Assembly (NCBI GenBank): GCA_963791145.1
Contig: CAWBRT010000007.1
Location: 1-64,000, forward strand
Reading direction: 5' to 3'
Origin: CAWBRT01 sp963791145
Lineage (GTDB): Bacteria > Acidobacteriota > Terriglobia > Terriglobales > Acidobacteriaceae
DNA length: 64,000 nucleotides
Shown: positions 55,450 through 64,000 of the stretch, one piece after another
Layout of the letters: the number at the start of each line of letters is the position of its first letter
Position numbering within the stretch: position 1 is the stretch's first letter
Notes under the pieces: generated by a model
Told to the model about the DNA's origin: nothing
Seen by the model: the letters and a program-made list of their open reading frames with translations, nothing else
Databases searched by the model: none
Position numbers and translations under genes: made by a program

Positions 55450-55699
55450 TCGTGGAACAACATCTTCTTCCGCCTGTTCGGCCATCCGAAAGTACGCAAA
55501 TCCACTCTCTCCATTGCTTCCCAAGGCGCCCGCGCAGCGGATCGTGCCACTCCCTTAGGGTGAGCTTTCTTCGTCACTGCCCATAGATATTGTGGTCAGC
55601 TCGGGAAAATCTACAACCAGTTGGACCATGACCTTAGTACATGTTCTAAAAAACCCTGCGAAATACCCAAAAGAACCGGAAGAAAGCCGAAGTAATCTG

Positions 55700-55727
55700 T
55701 TGACACCCTAAGTTGCTGCGTTAACCT
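55700..55727 (+). promoter_or_regulatory. Candidate promoter of the pil operon
   Basis: A perfect -35 TTGACA (55700-55705) with a modest -10 TAACCT at 16-bp spacing. It lies about 100 bp before the first gene of the operon. Confidence 0.4.
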
Positions 55728-55829
55728 GCTGACCAGAGTAGTTCCTGACTGATTGGGTTGGTCTTGGCGTGTCCTCCGGCGGGAAATGGCTTTGCCGGGA
55801 GGCGAAACTCTGTGGAGAGGTTAGCAGCG

Positions 55830-56087
55830 ATGGCCGAGTCTCCTGAAGTAATGAACATCCGACAAGCCTCGCAGTATCTGGGCGTTAGTCCCGACACTTT
55901 ATATAAGTATGTGGCGGAAGAAAAAATTCCCGCTTTCAAGCTCGGCAACCGCTGGCGTTTCAAGAAGACCATTCTGGACGCCTGGATGGAGCAGAAGAGT
56001 GTGGCCGGACAGTTCGGTCTTCCTCCGCAAAAAGCCGTGAAAGCACGGCTCACGAAACGCATCGCCAGCAGCAGCTCCGGGCGCTAA
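55830..56087 (+). CDS. Excisionase-family helix-turn-helix protein
   Basis: 85 residues. The MerR-like winged helix (MNIRQASQYLGVSPDTLYKY, then VAEEKIPAFKLGNRWRFKKT) is of the HTH_17 type. It sits 9 nt before pilM, so it is probably co-transcribed and may regulate the pilus operon. The start ATG 55830 was preferred to ORF extensions. There are no integrase genes nearby, so a phage role is unlikely. Confidence 0.8.
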   Translation: MAESPEVMNIRQASQYLGVSPDTLYKYVAEEKIPAFKLGNRWRFKKTILDAWMEQKSVAGQFGLPPQKAVKARLTKRIASSSSGR

Positions 56088-56096
56088 GGGTAGAGA

Positions 56097-57152
56097 ATGT
56101 TTGGACTAGGCGGCAACAAGCCGGTAGTTGGCCTCGACATCGGGTCCAATAGCATCAAGGCGATCGAACTTCGCCGCTCGCGCGGCGATATCCAGGCCAT
56201 CTGCGCCGGCCTGGAACCGCTCTCTTCCGATATCGTCGTCGACTCCATGATCGTTGACAGCGGCAGCGTGGCCAGCGCCATCTCCAAGATCTTCGCCGAC
56301 CAGGGCATCAAGTCCACGCGCGTCGCCACCTCCGTCAGCGGCCATTCGGTGATCGTAAAAAAGATTTCCATGCCCGCCATGACCGGCAAGGAACTGGACG
56401 ATACCGTTCGCACCGAAGCGCCGCAGTACATTCCCTTCGAGATGACGGACATGAACCTGGACTACCAGGTGCTCTCCGAGGAGTCAGGCAGCCCCAACAT
56501 CGACGTCCTGCTGGTGGCCGTCAAGAAAGACAAGATCCTGAACTACACCAACGCGCTGCAGCTGGCCGGCCGCCAGCCGGTGATCGTCGACATCGACGCC
56601 TTCGCCCTGCAGAACTGTTACGAGTTCAACTATTCGCCCGCCGCCAATTCCACCGTCGCCCTGCTGAACCTGGGGGCCAGCGTGATGAACATCAACATCG
56701 TGAAGGGGCAGTACCCGCATGTTCACCCGCGACGTGAGCGTGGGCGGAAACCAGTACACCGATGCCCTGCAGAAGGAACTCGATCTCAGCTTCGACGAAG
56801 CCGAGGCCTTCAAGCTTGGCAAGAAGCTGGCACCGTAAGCGATGACGCCAAGACGCCCATCCTGCAGCAGGTGACCGAGCTGATCGTGCTGGAGATTCAG
56901 AAGACCTTCGATTTCTTCCGCGCCACCGCCACCGGAGAACACATCGAGCGCATTTATATGGCTGGCGGCTCGTCGCAGGTGCCGGGACTGATCGAGGCCT
57001 TGCGCCGCGAATTCTCGCTGCCGGTCGAGGTGCTGAATCCGTTCTTGCGCGTCGAGGCCCCTGCCGGCGCCGGGGCGCTGCTGGAGACGCAGGCTCCGCA
57101 ACTGGCGGTGGCCATGGGCCTGGCGTTGCGCAGTTTCGAGGGCAAGTTATGA
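56097..57152 (+). CDS. pilM: Type IV pilus assembly protein PilM (two compensating frameshifts)
   Basis: 351-residue actin-like ATPase of the pilus alignment complex. The N-terminus GNKPVVGLDIGSNSIKAIEL is the phosphate-1 motif; AGGSSQVPGLIEALRREF is the C-terminal nucleotide motif. One extra G in GGGG near 56708 and one missing G near 56831 shift the frame for about 40 residues between. Corrected sequence there is FTRDVSVGGNQYTDALQKEL, which is standard PilM. Its stop overlaps pilN by 4 nt. Confidence 0.93.
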   Translation: MFGLGGNKPVVGLDIGSNSIKAIELRRSRGDIQAICAGLEPLSSDIVVDSMIVDSGSVASAISKIFADQGIKSTRVATSVSGHSVIVKKISMPAMTGKELDDTVRTEAPQYIPFEMTDMNLDYQVLSEESGSPNIDVLLVAVKKDKILNYTNALQLAGRQPVIVDIDAFALQNCYEFNYSPAANSTVALLNLGASVMNINIVKGQYPHVHPRRERGRKPVHRCPAEGTRSQLRRSRGLQAWQEAGTVSDDAKTPILQQVTELIVLEIQKTFDFFRATATGEHIERIYMAGGSSQVPGLIEALRREFSLPVEVLNPFLRVEAPAGAGALLETQAPQLAVAMGLALRSFEGKL

Positions 57153-57721
57153 TCCGCATCAACCTGCTGGGCACGCCGAAGCCGAAGATTCGCGCCCCGC
57201 GTATCACCATGTCGGCGCCATCGATGAAGGTGGTGGTGCTGGCGCTGGTGGTGGTCGTCGTCGGCGGACTCTACTTCCAGTACTGGCGCGCCAACAAGGT
57301 TCACGAGCAGCTTCAGGCCGACCTGCGCGACGCCAACAAGGAGCTGGCCGCCCTGGCGGGGGTGAAGGCGATCTGGACGCAGAAGCAAAAAGAGGCCGAT
57401 CTGCTCAAGCGCAAGGTGGGCATCGTCGACCAGCTGCGCGCCAACCAGAGTGGCCCGGTGCAACTGCTGAACATGGTTGCCGCCACCGTGAGCGCCACCG
57501 ACGCCGTCTGGCTCAGCCGCATGAGCGACGACGGCAACACGATTTCCCTGGATGGCATGGCGCTGAGCACCACCGCCGTCGCCAATCTCATTACCAATTT
57601 GCGGAAGACCGGCTATTTCAAGACGGTCGAATTGAAGGAGACAGCCCAGGACGAGCGCCTGAAGGAGTATCAGGCGTTCACCTTTACGCTGATCTGCGAA
57701 AAGCAGCAGCAGCGTTCCTGA
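57149..57721 (+). CDS. pilN: Type IV pilus assembly protein PilN
   Basis: 190-residue inner-membrane protein. The cytoplasmic N-terminus MIRINLLGTPKPK carries the PilM-binding INLL motif. One membrane helix (VVVLALVVVVVGGLYFQYW) and a periplasmic coiled coil plus ferredoxin-like domain follow. It links cytoplasmic PilM to PilO. Confidence 0.93.
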   Translation: MIRINLLGTPKPKIRAPRITMSAPSMKVVVLALVVVVVGGLYFQYWRANKVHEQLQADLRDANKELAALAGVKAIWTQKQKEADLLKRKVGIVDQLRANQSGPVQLLNMVAATVSATDAVWLSRMSDDGNTISLDGMALSTTAVANLITNLRKTGYFKTVELKETAQDERLKEYQAFTFTLICEKQQQRS

Positions 57722-57730
57722 CGGGGACTT

Positions 57731-58393
57731 ATGGTGAGCTGGAGCGAAATCGAACCGAAGTACAAGTTCCTGGTCGTCGTTCTTGTCTTGCTCGTCGGCG
57801 GCGGCGCGGCCTGGTTTACGCTGATCCGCCCGCTCGAGCAAATGAACGGCACGGACCGTGTGGCGCTGGCCGGCAAACGCGCCGAGATCGCGCAACTGCG
57901 CCCGTTCCAGGCGCGCATTCTCCAGCTAACCCGCGAACTCGAGTCGCTGCGGCAGCAGGTCGAGGCGCATAGCAAGATCGTGCCCGAAGACAAGCAGGTC
58001 GACAGCTTCATTCGCGGCATGCAGACCGAAGCCCGCACCTCCGGAATCGAGGTTCGCCGCTATACAGTTATGCCGGTGGTTACGCGCGAGTTCTACTCCG
58101 AAGCGCCCGTTGAGCTGGAACTGGATGGTCCTTATTTCGGGGTGGTGCAGTTTTATGAGCGGGTGGCCAAGATGGAGCGCCTGATAAACGTTTCCGGGTT
58201 GCATATGGCCACGATCAGGACCCCAGCCCAGGCGAAGGCCAAGAAGGTTTATCAGTACGCCCCTAAGGAGACCGTGGTGGCCACCTGTACGGCTACGGTG
58301 TTCTTCAATCCGCCGCAGCCGCCCGCGCCGCCTCCGGGGCAGAAGCCGGGACCCGGCGTGAAGCCGCAGGCCGTACAGCCGCCGAAGAAGTAA
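57731..58393 (+). CDS. pilO: Type IV pilus assembly protein PilO
   Basis: 220 residues. One membrane segment (FLVVVLVLLVGGGAAWFTLI), a coiled coil (LTRELESLRQQVEAHSKIVP) and a ferredoxin-like periplasmic domain are present. The C-terminus is Pro-rich (NPPQPPAPPPGQKPG). It dimerises with PilN. Confidence 0.92.
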   Translation: MVSWSEIEPKYKFLVVVLVLLVGGGAAWFTLIRPLEQMNGTDRVALAGKRAEIAQLRPFQARILQLTRELESLRQQVEAHSKIVPEDKQVDSFIRGMQTEARTSGIEVRRYTVMPVVTREFYSEAPVELELDGPYFGVVQFYERVAKMERLINVSGLHMATIRTPAQAKAKKVYQYAPKETVVATCTATVFFNPPQPPAPPPGQKPGPGVKPQAVQPPKK

Positions 58394-58402
58394 GAGGGAA
58401 GC

Positions 58403-58987
58403 ATGCTTAGGAGAGTCCTAATCACGATTCTGTTGCTGGCTGCGGCCGCCTGGGCGCAAAGCGCCACTGAGACGCCCCCGCCTCCGCAGCGCAGCCCCTT
58501 CTTGAGCCCTATCCGGGCTCTGGCAGCTCCGCCCGCCAAGGCGGCACAGAAGGCGGTGACCGCCGACGACAACAAGGCGTCGGCGAAGCCGGTGGTTGCC
58601 GTCACCACCAAGCCGGTCGCGCCTCCGCCCACGGCCGAGCCGACGGCGCCGGAGTTTCTCAAGGCGAGCAACGCGCGCGATCCGTTCCTCAGCCCGATCC
58701 AGACAGAGGCTGAACACCAGCCTGCCTGCACGAGCACCGGCAAGCGCTGCCTGGTGATCGACAGAATCCGTTTACAGGGCGTGGTCCGCGCCGACTCCGG
58801 CTTCATCGCCGTGGTCGTCAACGCAGCCAATCGCACTTTCTTTTTGCGGGAAAACGATCCGCTATGGAACGGCTACGTGCTGCGGATCACGAACAATGCG
58901 GTGACATTCAGGGAGACCGGAAAGGACCGGTTTGGCCGCCCGACCTCGCGCGAGGTTACCAAGACCCTGGGCGGCCCGGCAGCGTAA
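58403..58987 (+). CDS. pilP: Type IV pilus assembly lipoprotein-like PilP
   Basis: 194 residues. The signal peptide (ITILLLAAAAWAQSATE) lacks a clear lipobox Cys, unlike many PilP proteins. A disordered Ala/Pro-rich linker precedes the beta-domain (CLVIDRIRLQGVVRADSGFI). It connects PilNO to the secretin PilQ. Confidence 0.85.
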   Translation: MLRRVLITILLLAAAAWAQSATETPPPPQRSPFLSPIRALAAPPAKAAQKAVTADDNKASAKPVVAVTTKPVAPPPTAEPTAPEFLKASNARDPFLSPIQTEAEHQPACTSTGKRCLVIDRIRLQGVVRADSGFIAVVVNAANRTFFLRENDPLWNGYVLRITNNAVTFRETGKDRFGRPTSREVTKTLGGPAA

Positions 58988-59021
58988 CAGAGACTCCGGG
59001 AACTCGAATGAGGAGACTTCA

Positions 59022-62000
59022 ATGAGGTGCAAGCAACTGTTTGTCGTGCTTCTGCTGGGATGTGCCCTCAGTGCCGCCGTTGCCGCAACGGACGTAAAAG
59101 TGGCGCCTGCCGAAGGCTCCGCCTCGACTCCAGCCGCCGCAAAAGCAGCGTCTGCCGGGGGCCACGTCGCGCCCGAGTCGCAGTTGAAAGCCGTTACGGT
59201 GAGCGCGCAGGCGGGCGCGACGGTGGTGTCGCTGGAAACAGCCGGCGCCTTTACCCACAGCGAATATCGCCCGCAGCCGTCGATGGTGCTGGTCGACCTG
59301 CAGAAGGTTTCCTCCCGTTCGCTGGCTCCGCGCGAACGCGCCGTGAATCTGCCCGGTGTGAAGTCCTATCGCGTTCTCGAGTACAAGAGCGGCAGCGGGG
59401 TTGAAGTCACGCGCCTCGAGTTGAACGTCGCCGAATCCGCCAGGCTGCAGGTGCAGGAAGGCGCGAACAGTTTGCGGCTGACCTTCTCGCTGGGCGAGAC
59501 TGCCGCGACCGCCTCCGCTCCTGCGCCCGCCGCCACCCCCAAGACCGCCCAGCCAGCACCGGCGCCCGCTGTGGCGAAGCCTGTAGCAGGCCCGGCCGCT
59601 GGCGTCAAAACGGCGGCGGTGAAACCAGCGGCTGCCACTGCGCCGGTTGCTCCCAAGCCTGCTCCGGCCGCTACTCCTGTCATGGCCTCTGCGCCGGCCG
59701 CCAAGAATGCGCCGGCCAGGATCCGCAGCATCAACATCATTCGCAACAAGGCCGGGGTGACCGTCGAAATCGAGGGCGCCAAGTCGGCCCAGACCATGCG
59801 CTTGAGCTCCCCGGAACGGCTAGTGCTCGATATTCAGGATTCTTTCGCCGAGGGCGGTGCGCGCACCATCGACGTTAACGCGCCCGACCTGAAGGCAGTT
59901 CGCATCGGCCAGTATCAGCTTGAGCCGCCCGTTACCCGCATCGTGCTGGACCTCACCGGCCCGCGCGAATTCGACTTGGCCAACCATGGCAACAAGCTGG
60001 TAGTCACCGTGCTGCCGCCAAAGTCGACGCGGCAGGCCATCGCCGCGCCCGCTTCATCGCCGGCTCCGCCACCGCTGCTGGCATCCGCTCCCGTTCTCCC
60101 TGCGCCGTCTGTCATGCCGGTCTTCACGGCTGCTCCTGTGATGGTCCCGGCTGCGATGCCCGCGGAACAGGCGTCAATGCCCAAGCCATCGCCGCTGATT
60201 GTGGCAAAAGCCGCGCCGGCCCCGCTGCCGGCACCCTTGCCGTCTGCGCAGCAGCTGCCTGCCGTGCCGCCCCTTCCCGCTCCGGTAGTGGTAGTCGCCG
60301 CTGAACCGCGGCAGATTGAGCTTCGGTCAACCGCGTTCGAGAGTCGTGCTGAGCAACCCGGAGGAGCGACCAAATCCCAGGATTTCGTCTATGTAGAACC
60401 ACAATTCACTTCGTCCGCTAGCAAGACTTCCACGGAGCCCGCCCGCGAAGCCCAGCCGATCCAGGCTGCCGCCGCGCCGGCCCAGGCTCCGGCCCAGCCC
60501 GCGACTCCGCCGCCGGCCGCAATTTCTCCGGCGGGCGCTCGGGCGAGTGAGGCGGCCACCACGATTGCGCAGAACCGGCCTCCCGATCTGGGAGCCATGC
60601 CCGCCGAATCAGCTCCGGGCAAGGCGCGGCCTGCCGACGCGGCTAAGACGCAGCCGTCTGGCGCCGTGCAACCGGCCGTAAATCTCGCGCTTGAGCAGCA
60701 GCGGGCTAGCTCGACCCCGCCGCCACAAGCCGCGGCCCGCAAGTATTCCGGCGAACCCATCTCGGTTAATCTGAAGGATGTTGACCTCAGGGATTTCTTC
60801 CGCCTCATCCACGAGATCAGCGGCCTCAACATCGTTCTCGATCCCAGCGTCAAAGGCACGGTCACCCTCGTGCTTGACGACGTACCTTGGGATCAGGCGC
60901 TCGACGTTGTATTGCAGAACAACGGGCTGGGCCGCTCGCTCCAAGGCAACGTCCTGCGGGTGGCGACCCTCGAAGCTCTCCGCAAAGAAGCGACCGAGCA
61001 GCGCGCCCATGCCGACGCCCAGGCGCTGGCCGTCGATAAGGTTACGGTCAGCCGTTTCCTGAGCTACGCGCGCGCCAAGGACCTGGTGCCCACCCTCAAG
61101 AAGCTGCTCACCCGGCGCGGCGATGTGCTGGCCGATGAGCGCACCAACGCCCTCATCATCAGCGATATTCCCGCTACCATCCCCACCATCGACCGCTTGC
61201 TGGCGCAACTGGATCGCAAGACGCTGGAAGTCGAAATCGAGGCGCGCGTGGTGGCCTCCACCCGCAGTTTCGCCCGCGAGATCGGATCGCAGATGGGCTT
61301 CGGCTGGGGCAACATGAACGCCGCCAACACCAGTGGAACCCAGGTGGGCGGCGGGTTGACCGGGACCGGAAACACAAGCCCCATCACTTACATGGGTAAC
61401 GGTTCGCCGTACTTCACCATTCCCGGACCGCAATCGGGCGGAACGCCGGTGGCGCAGTCGATTCCGCTGTTCACCAACCTGGGAGTTACGTCCGCCACCA
61501 GCGGTATCGGCTTTTCCACTGCGGTGGGCAATTACCGTCTCGACGTGTTGCTGCAGGCGGCCGAATCACGCGGCTTGCTCAAGGTCCTGTCGCGTCCGCG
61601 CGTCGTTACCCAGAACAACATCACCGCCGTGGTAAAACAGGGCGTACGCCTGCCGATCACCACCGCCAGTGTGCTCAGCGGACCGCCTACAGTGTCATAC
61701 GTCGACGCCTTTCTGCGGCTGACCGTCACCCCGCAGATCACCATCGAGAACACCATCTTCCTCTCGGTTGACGTGGAGAACACGGTTCCCGATTTCGGTA
61801 ACGCGGTGCAGGGCAATCCCGCCCTGGATACGCAACAGGCAACCACCCAGATCCTGGTGACCGACGGCGGGACGGTCATGATCGGCGGTGTCATTCAGAC
61901 CAGCAACTCGGTCAGCGTGAAGCAGGTTCCGTTCCTCGGCAACGTGCCGATCCTCGGAAACATCTTCAAGAACCGTTCGGTAAGCACCTCAACCCAGGAG

Positions 62001-62039
62001 CTGATCTTCTTCATCACCCCGAAGATCATCCAGACGTAA
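59022..62039 (+). CDS. pilQ: Type IV pilus secretin PilQ
   Basis: 1005 residues. Signal peptide; two AMIN domains (about residues 70-170 and 225-350, e.g. IRSINIIRNKAGVTVEIEG); a long Ala/Pro-rich linker to about 570. The secretin and TonB N-terminus region follows (PISVNLKDVDLRDFFRLIHE), then a NolW-type domain and the secretin pore with ARVVASTRSFAREIGSQMGF and GGVIQTSNSVSVKQVPFLGN. It forms the outer-membrane channel for the pilus. The start ATG 59022 follows GAGGAG. Linker length is unusual but of low complexity. Confidence 0.93.
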   Translation: MRCKQLFVVLLLGCALSAAVAATDVKVAPAEGSASTPAAAKAASAGGHVAPESQLKAVTVSAQAGATVVSLETAGAFTHSEYRPQPSMVLVDLQKVSSRSLAPRERAVNLPGVKSYRVLEYKSGSGVEVTRLELNVAESARLQVQEGANSLRLTFSLGETAATASAPAPAATPKTAQPAPAPAVAKPVAGPAAGVKTAAVKPAAATAPVAPKPAPAATPVMASAPAAKNAPARIRSINIIRNKAGVTVEIEGAKSAQTMRLSSPERLVLDIQDSFAEGGARTIDVNAPDLKAVRIGQYQLEPPVTRIVLDLTGPREFDLANHGNKLVVTVLPPKSTRQAIAAPASSPAPPPLLASAPVLPAPSVMPVFTAAPVMVPAAMPAEQASMPKPSPLIVAKAAPAPLPAPLPSAQQLPAVPPLPAPVVVVAAEPRQIELRSTAFESRAEQPGGATKSQDFVYVEPQFTSSASKTSTEPAREAQPIQAAAAPAQAPAQPATPPPAAISPAGARASEAATTIAQNRPPDLGAMPAESAPGKARPADAAKTQPSGAVQPAVNLALEQQRASSTPPPQAAARKYSGEPISVNLKDVDLRDFFRLIHEISGLNIVLDPSVKGTVTLVLDDVPWDQALDVVLQNNGLGRSLQGNVLRVATLEALRKEATEQRAHADAQALAVDKVTVSRFLSYARAKDLVPTLKKLLTRRGDVLADERTNALIISDIPATIPTIDRLLAQLDRKTLEVEIEARVVASTRSFAREIGSQMGFGWGNMNAANTSGTQVGGGLTGTGNTSPITYMGNGSPYFTIPGPQSGGTPVAQSIPLFTNLGVTSATSGIGFSTAVGNYRLDVLLQAAESRGLLKVLSRPRVVTQNNITAVVKQGVRLPITTASVLSGPPTVSYVDAFLRLTVTPQITIENTIFLSVDVENTVPDFGNAVQGNPALDTQQATTQILVTDGGTVMIGGVIQTSNSVSVKQVPFLGNVPILGNIFKNRSVSTSTQELIFFITPKIIQT

Positions 62040-62043
62040 GGAT

Positions 62044-62087
62044 CGTTTCCCGTTTCATGTTCCGCATGGAGCTTGGGGCGGGAAACG
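62044..62087. terminator. Hairpin after pilQ built from GGGAAACG repeats
   Basis: CGTTTCCC pairs with GGGAAACG (8 bp) around a 28-nt loop, just after the pilQ stop. A CAATCTGCAATCTGCAATCC array follows at 62138-62157. Confidence 0.5.
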
Positions 62088-62171
62088 TTTCTCTTCTTAG
62101 CTGACGCAATATGACGCAATCGCAATTCTGTGGCCTCAATCTGCAATCTGCAATCCGGTTCCCCATTTACA

Positions 62172-63262
62172 ATGAGCGCTATGGACTACTCTGAGCGCCG
62201 GCGGCGGCTGCTCGCGGAACTCGAGCGGCTGAAGCTGGACGCGATTCTGGTTACGCATCTGCCCAACGTGCGCTATCTGACCGGCTTTACCGGTTCGGCT
62301 GCGGCGCTGTTGATCGAGAACAAGGCTCAGGCCAAGCCGGTGTTCGTCACCGATGGCCGCTACTCCGCGCAGGCCCGCGAGCAGGTCAAGGGCGTATCCA
62401 TTGCGCTTGGCAGGCCTGGCGTGCTGGGGGGATGCTCAGGGAGATCGCCGTCCGCCATCCGCGGCGGCTGGGCGTCGAGGCCGACCACATGACGGTCAAG
62501 ACGCATTCGCTGCTGGTCTCCGAGCTGCGCGGCAGCCGCCTCGTCGCCACCTCCGGCGTAGTCGAGAAGTTGCGAATCGTGAAAGAGCCGGCGGAGGTGA
62601 AGACCATCCGCCAGGCGGTATTGCTGGGCGCCCAGCTGTTCGCCGGCGCTCTGCGGACGCTGCGTCCCGGACGCCCGGAGGCGGAAGTGGCGGCCCACAT
62701 CGAGTACGAAGCGCGACGCCGCGGCGCCGAGCGCATGTCGTTCGAAACCATCGTCGCCTCCGGCCCGCGTTCCGCCATGCCGCACGGTATCGCCTCGTCC
62801 TCGCCTCTGCCCAAGGCGGGATTCGTGGTGCTCGATTACGGTGTTATACTGCACGGTTACTGCTCCGACATGACGCGCACCGTTCATCTGGGCAGGCCTG
62901 GCCCGCAATCCAAGGCTTGGTACGACGCGGTGCTGCAGGCCCAGTTGGCGGCCATTTCCGCCGTGCGCCCGGGTACGGCCTTTTCCGACGTAGACCGGGC
63001 AGCGCGCATGATCCTGAAGGGCTCGAAGCTGGAGAAGTTCTTTACCCATTCGACCGGGCACGGGGTTGGGCTGGAGATTCATGAGCCGCCCCGCCTGGCC
63101 GCCGGGCAGGAAGAGACGCTGGAACCGGGCATGGTGATCACCATCGAGCCGGGCATTTACGTTCCCGGACGTGGTGGCATCCGCATCGAAGACATGGTGC
63201 TGGTCACCCATGACGGCTGCGAAGTATTGACGCCCGTCAAGAAAGATTTTGTGCAACTTTGA
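62172..63262 (+). CDS. M24 Xaa-Pro aminopeptidase (one frameshift)
   Basis: About 363 residues after correction of a one-base loss in the G6 run near 62430. The N-terminal creatinase domain (LLAELERLKLDAILVTHLPN, VRYLTGFTGSAAALL) precedes the pita-bread metallopeptidase. Metal ligands lie in VLDYGVILHGYCSDMTRTVH, STGHGVGLEIHEPP, TIEPGIYVPGRGG and IRIEDMVLV. It precedes accB as pepQ does in other bacteria, where efp often lies between; efp is absent here. ATG 62172 and ATG 62181 are both possible. Confidence 0.9.
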
Positions 63263-63319
63263 CGCTGTCCCGAAGGGCCCCGTCCCATGCGGCACTTGCA
63301 TTGAACGGGCTGGAGGACA

Positions 63320-63784
63320 ATGAATCAGAAAGAAATAAGAGAGCTGATCGAGTTCCTGATCGAGAAGGACGTCGCCGAATTCGAGTTGGAGCGTGGCGAC
63401 GTCAAGCTGCGCGTCCGCTGGGGACAGTCCGTTGCCGGGCAGGTTTCCGTGGCGCCGCCCCCTCGCTATCCGGCAGCGAATCCCGATCCCGCCGCCGCGC
63501 ACGCTCCGGCGGCTCCGGCAGCGGTGGCCCCGGAAGAGCAGGGGCTTCACGTGGTGAAGTCGCCGATTGTCGGCACCTTTTACGAAGCGCCCGCGCCCGG
63601 CGCGCCGGCCTTCGTCAAGCCCGGCGACCGCGTCAAGCAGGGCCAGGTGATTTGCATCGTGGAAGCCATGAAGTTGATGAACGAAATCGAAGCCGACGTG
63701 GCCGGCGAAGTCGCGAGCGTACTGGTCGCCAACGGGCAGCCGGTCGAGTACGGCCAGCCGCTATTTTCGATACGGCCGGCATAG
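63320..63784 (+). CDS. accB: Biotin carboxyl carrier protein of acetyl-CoA carboxylase
   Basis: 154 residues. The N-terminal NQKEIRELIEFLIEKDVAEF and a Pro/Ala linker precede the biotinyl domain with the biotin Lys in IVEAMKLMNEIEADVAGEV. The thumb-like PIVGTFYEAPAPGAP segment, as in E. coli BCCP, is present. It lies 15 nt before accC, forming the usual accBC operon. Confidence 0.95.
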   Translation: MNQKEIRELIEFLIEKDVAEFELERGDVKLRVRWGQSVAGQVSVAPPPRYPAANPDPAAAHAPAAPAAVAPEEQGLHVVKSPIVGTFYEAPAPGAPAFVKPGDRVKQGQVICIVEAMKLMNEIEADVAGEVASVLVANGQPVEYGQPLFSIRPA

Positions 63785-63799
63785 TTGCCCAGCTTCTCC

Positions 63800-64000
63800 A
63801 TGTTCAAGAAGATATTGATCGCCAATCGCGGGGAGATCGCCCTGCGCGTCATCTGCGCCTGCAAGGAACTGGGCATCGGCACGGTGGCCATCTACAGCGA
63901 TGCCGATCGCAACTCCCTCCACGTGCGTTTCGCCGATGAGGCCATCTGCATCGGCCCCGCGCGGCCCAAGGAAAGCTACCTCAACATCCCGGCGGTGATC
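63800..64000 (+). CDS. accC: Acetyl-CoA carboxylase biotin carboxylase, 5' end only
   Basis: The first 67 residues, MFKKILIANRGEIALRVICA then GIGTVAIYSDADRNSLHVRF and ICIGPARPKESYLNIPAVI, match the biotin-carboxylase N-domain. The gene runs off the window edge. Confidence 0.94.
   Translation, partial: MFKKILIANRGEIALRVICACKELGIGTVAIYSDADRNSLHVRFADEAICIGPARPKESYLNIPAVI

Larger units (their letters stand above)
55297..55829. other. Intergenic region upstream of the pil operon
   Basis: Contains GGGAAACG-type repeats (55374-55449) and, further on, a candidate promoter. No gene seen. Confidence 0.5.

Noticed and set aside
55830..56087. Prophage excisionase
   Set aside because: The helix-turn-helix gene is coupled to pilM and no phage or integrase gene is close, so a regulator of the pil operon is more likely.
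56690..56840. Programmed frameshifting in pilM
   Set aside because: The two shifts cancel each other and sit in G runs, as do many other breaks in the window. No slippery site with a downstream structure is needed to explain them.

Overview
The window reads as about 64 kb of chromosome from an Acidobacteriota bacterium, probably of the Koribacter/Terriglobia type. The basis is overall gene content, roughly 60% GC, a PilM-N-O-P-Q cluster headed by a small excisionase-like gene, a PheT without its N-terminal tRNA-binding domain, and many GGCTTTAGCC/GGCTTCAGCC hairpins between genes. No 16S rRNA is present, so the placement is an inference. About 20 single-base frameshifts break otherwise well conserved genes, including the normally essential pheS, pheT, pyrG, mutL and pilM. 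Most sit in homopolymers and look like sequencing or assembly errors rather than gene decay.

Layout. 0.2-5.7 kb: frameshifted thioredoxin reductase, proline dehydrogenase, a pentapeptide-type membrane protein and a secreted protein. 5.9-7.8 kb (minus): an ECF sigma / anti-sigma / DUF3106 operon. 8.2-10.5 kb (plus): a YjiH/YjiG-like membrane pair with an M20 amidohydrolase. 10.5-15.2 kb (minus): a DsbA/FrnE-like oxidoreductase that appears to be a selenoprotein, an acyl-CoA synthetase, and a PilZ plus EAL-HDOD signalling pair. 15.4-18.8 kb: a hydrolase remnant, a general stress protein, Dps and a DHA2 exporter. 18.9-29.3 kb: tRNA-Val, an exported methyltransferase, an aldo/keto reductase, a receiver-like protein, a DehI-like protein, MutL, a winged-helix protein with Cmk, a cupin, and thioesterase/ZapA/ZapB-like genes. 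29.4-35.9 kb (minus): translation genes mtaB, infC-rpmI-rplT and pheS-pheT. 36-43.6 kb: a response regulator, PyrG, a second ECF sigma with two tandem mini anti-sigma genes, and AroK. 43.9-47.4 kb: acyl-CoA dehydrogenase, tRNA-Arg and a lower-GC three-gene cassette led by a TIGR04255 protein. 47.4-55.3 kb: a periplasmic binding protein, CheW plus a chemoreceptor, hydrolases and two FmdB-type zinc ribbons flanking a YheT-like hydrolase. 55.8-64 kb: the pilMNOPQ operon, an M24 aminopeptidase, accB and the start of accC.

Most notable. (1) The oxidoreductase at 10555-11172 has an in-frame UGA exactly where the first Cys of the CxxC active site should be. A hairpin that fits the bacterial SECIS pattern follows it. 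(2) infC has no canonical start codon and appears to start at AUC behind a strong Shine-Dalgarno sequence. (3) Intergenic space is filled by three related repeat classes: ~20-nt hairpin units, ~140-bp elements with long inverted repeats, and 7-8-nt-period arrays that often face each other. (4) The tRNA-Arg-adjacent cassette of unknown function is the best candidate here for an undescribed multi-gene system.
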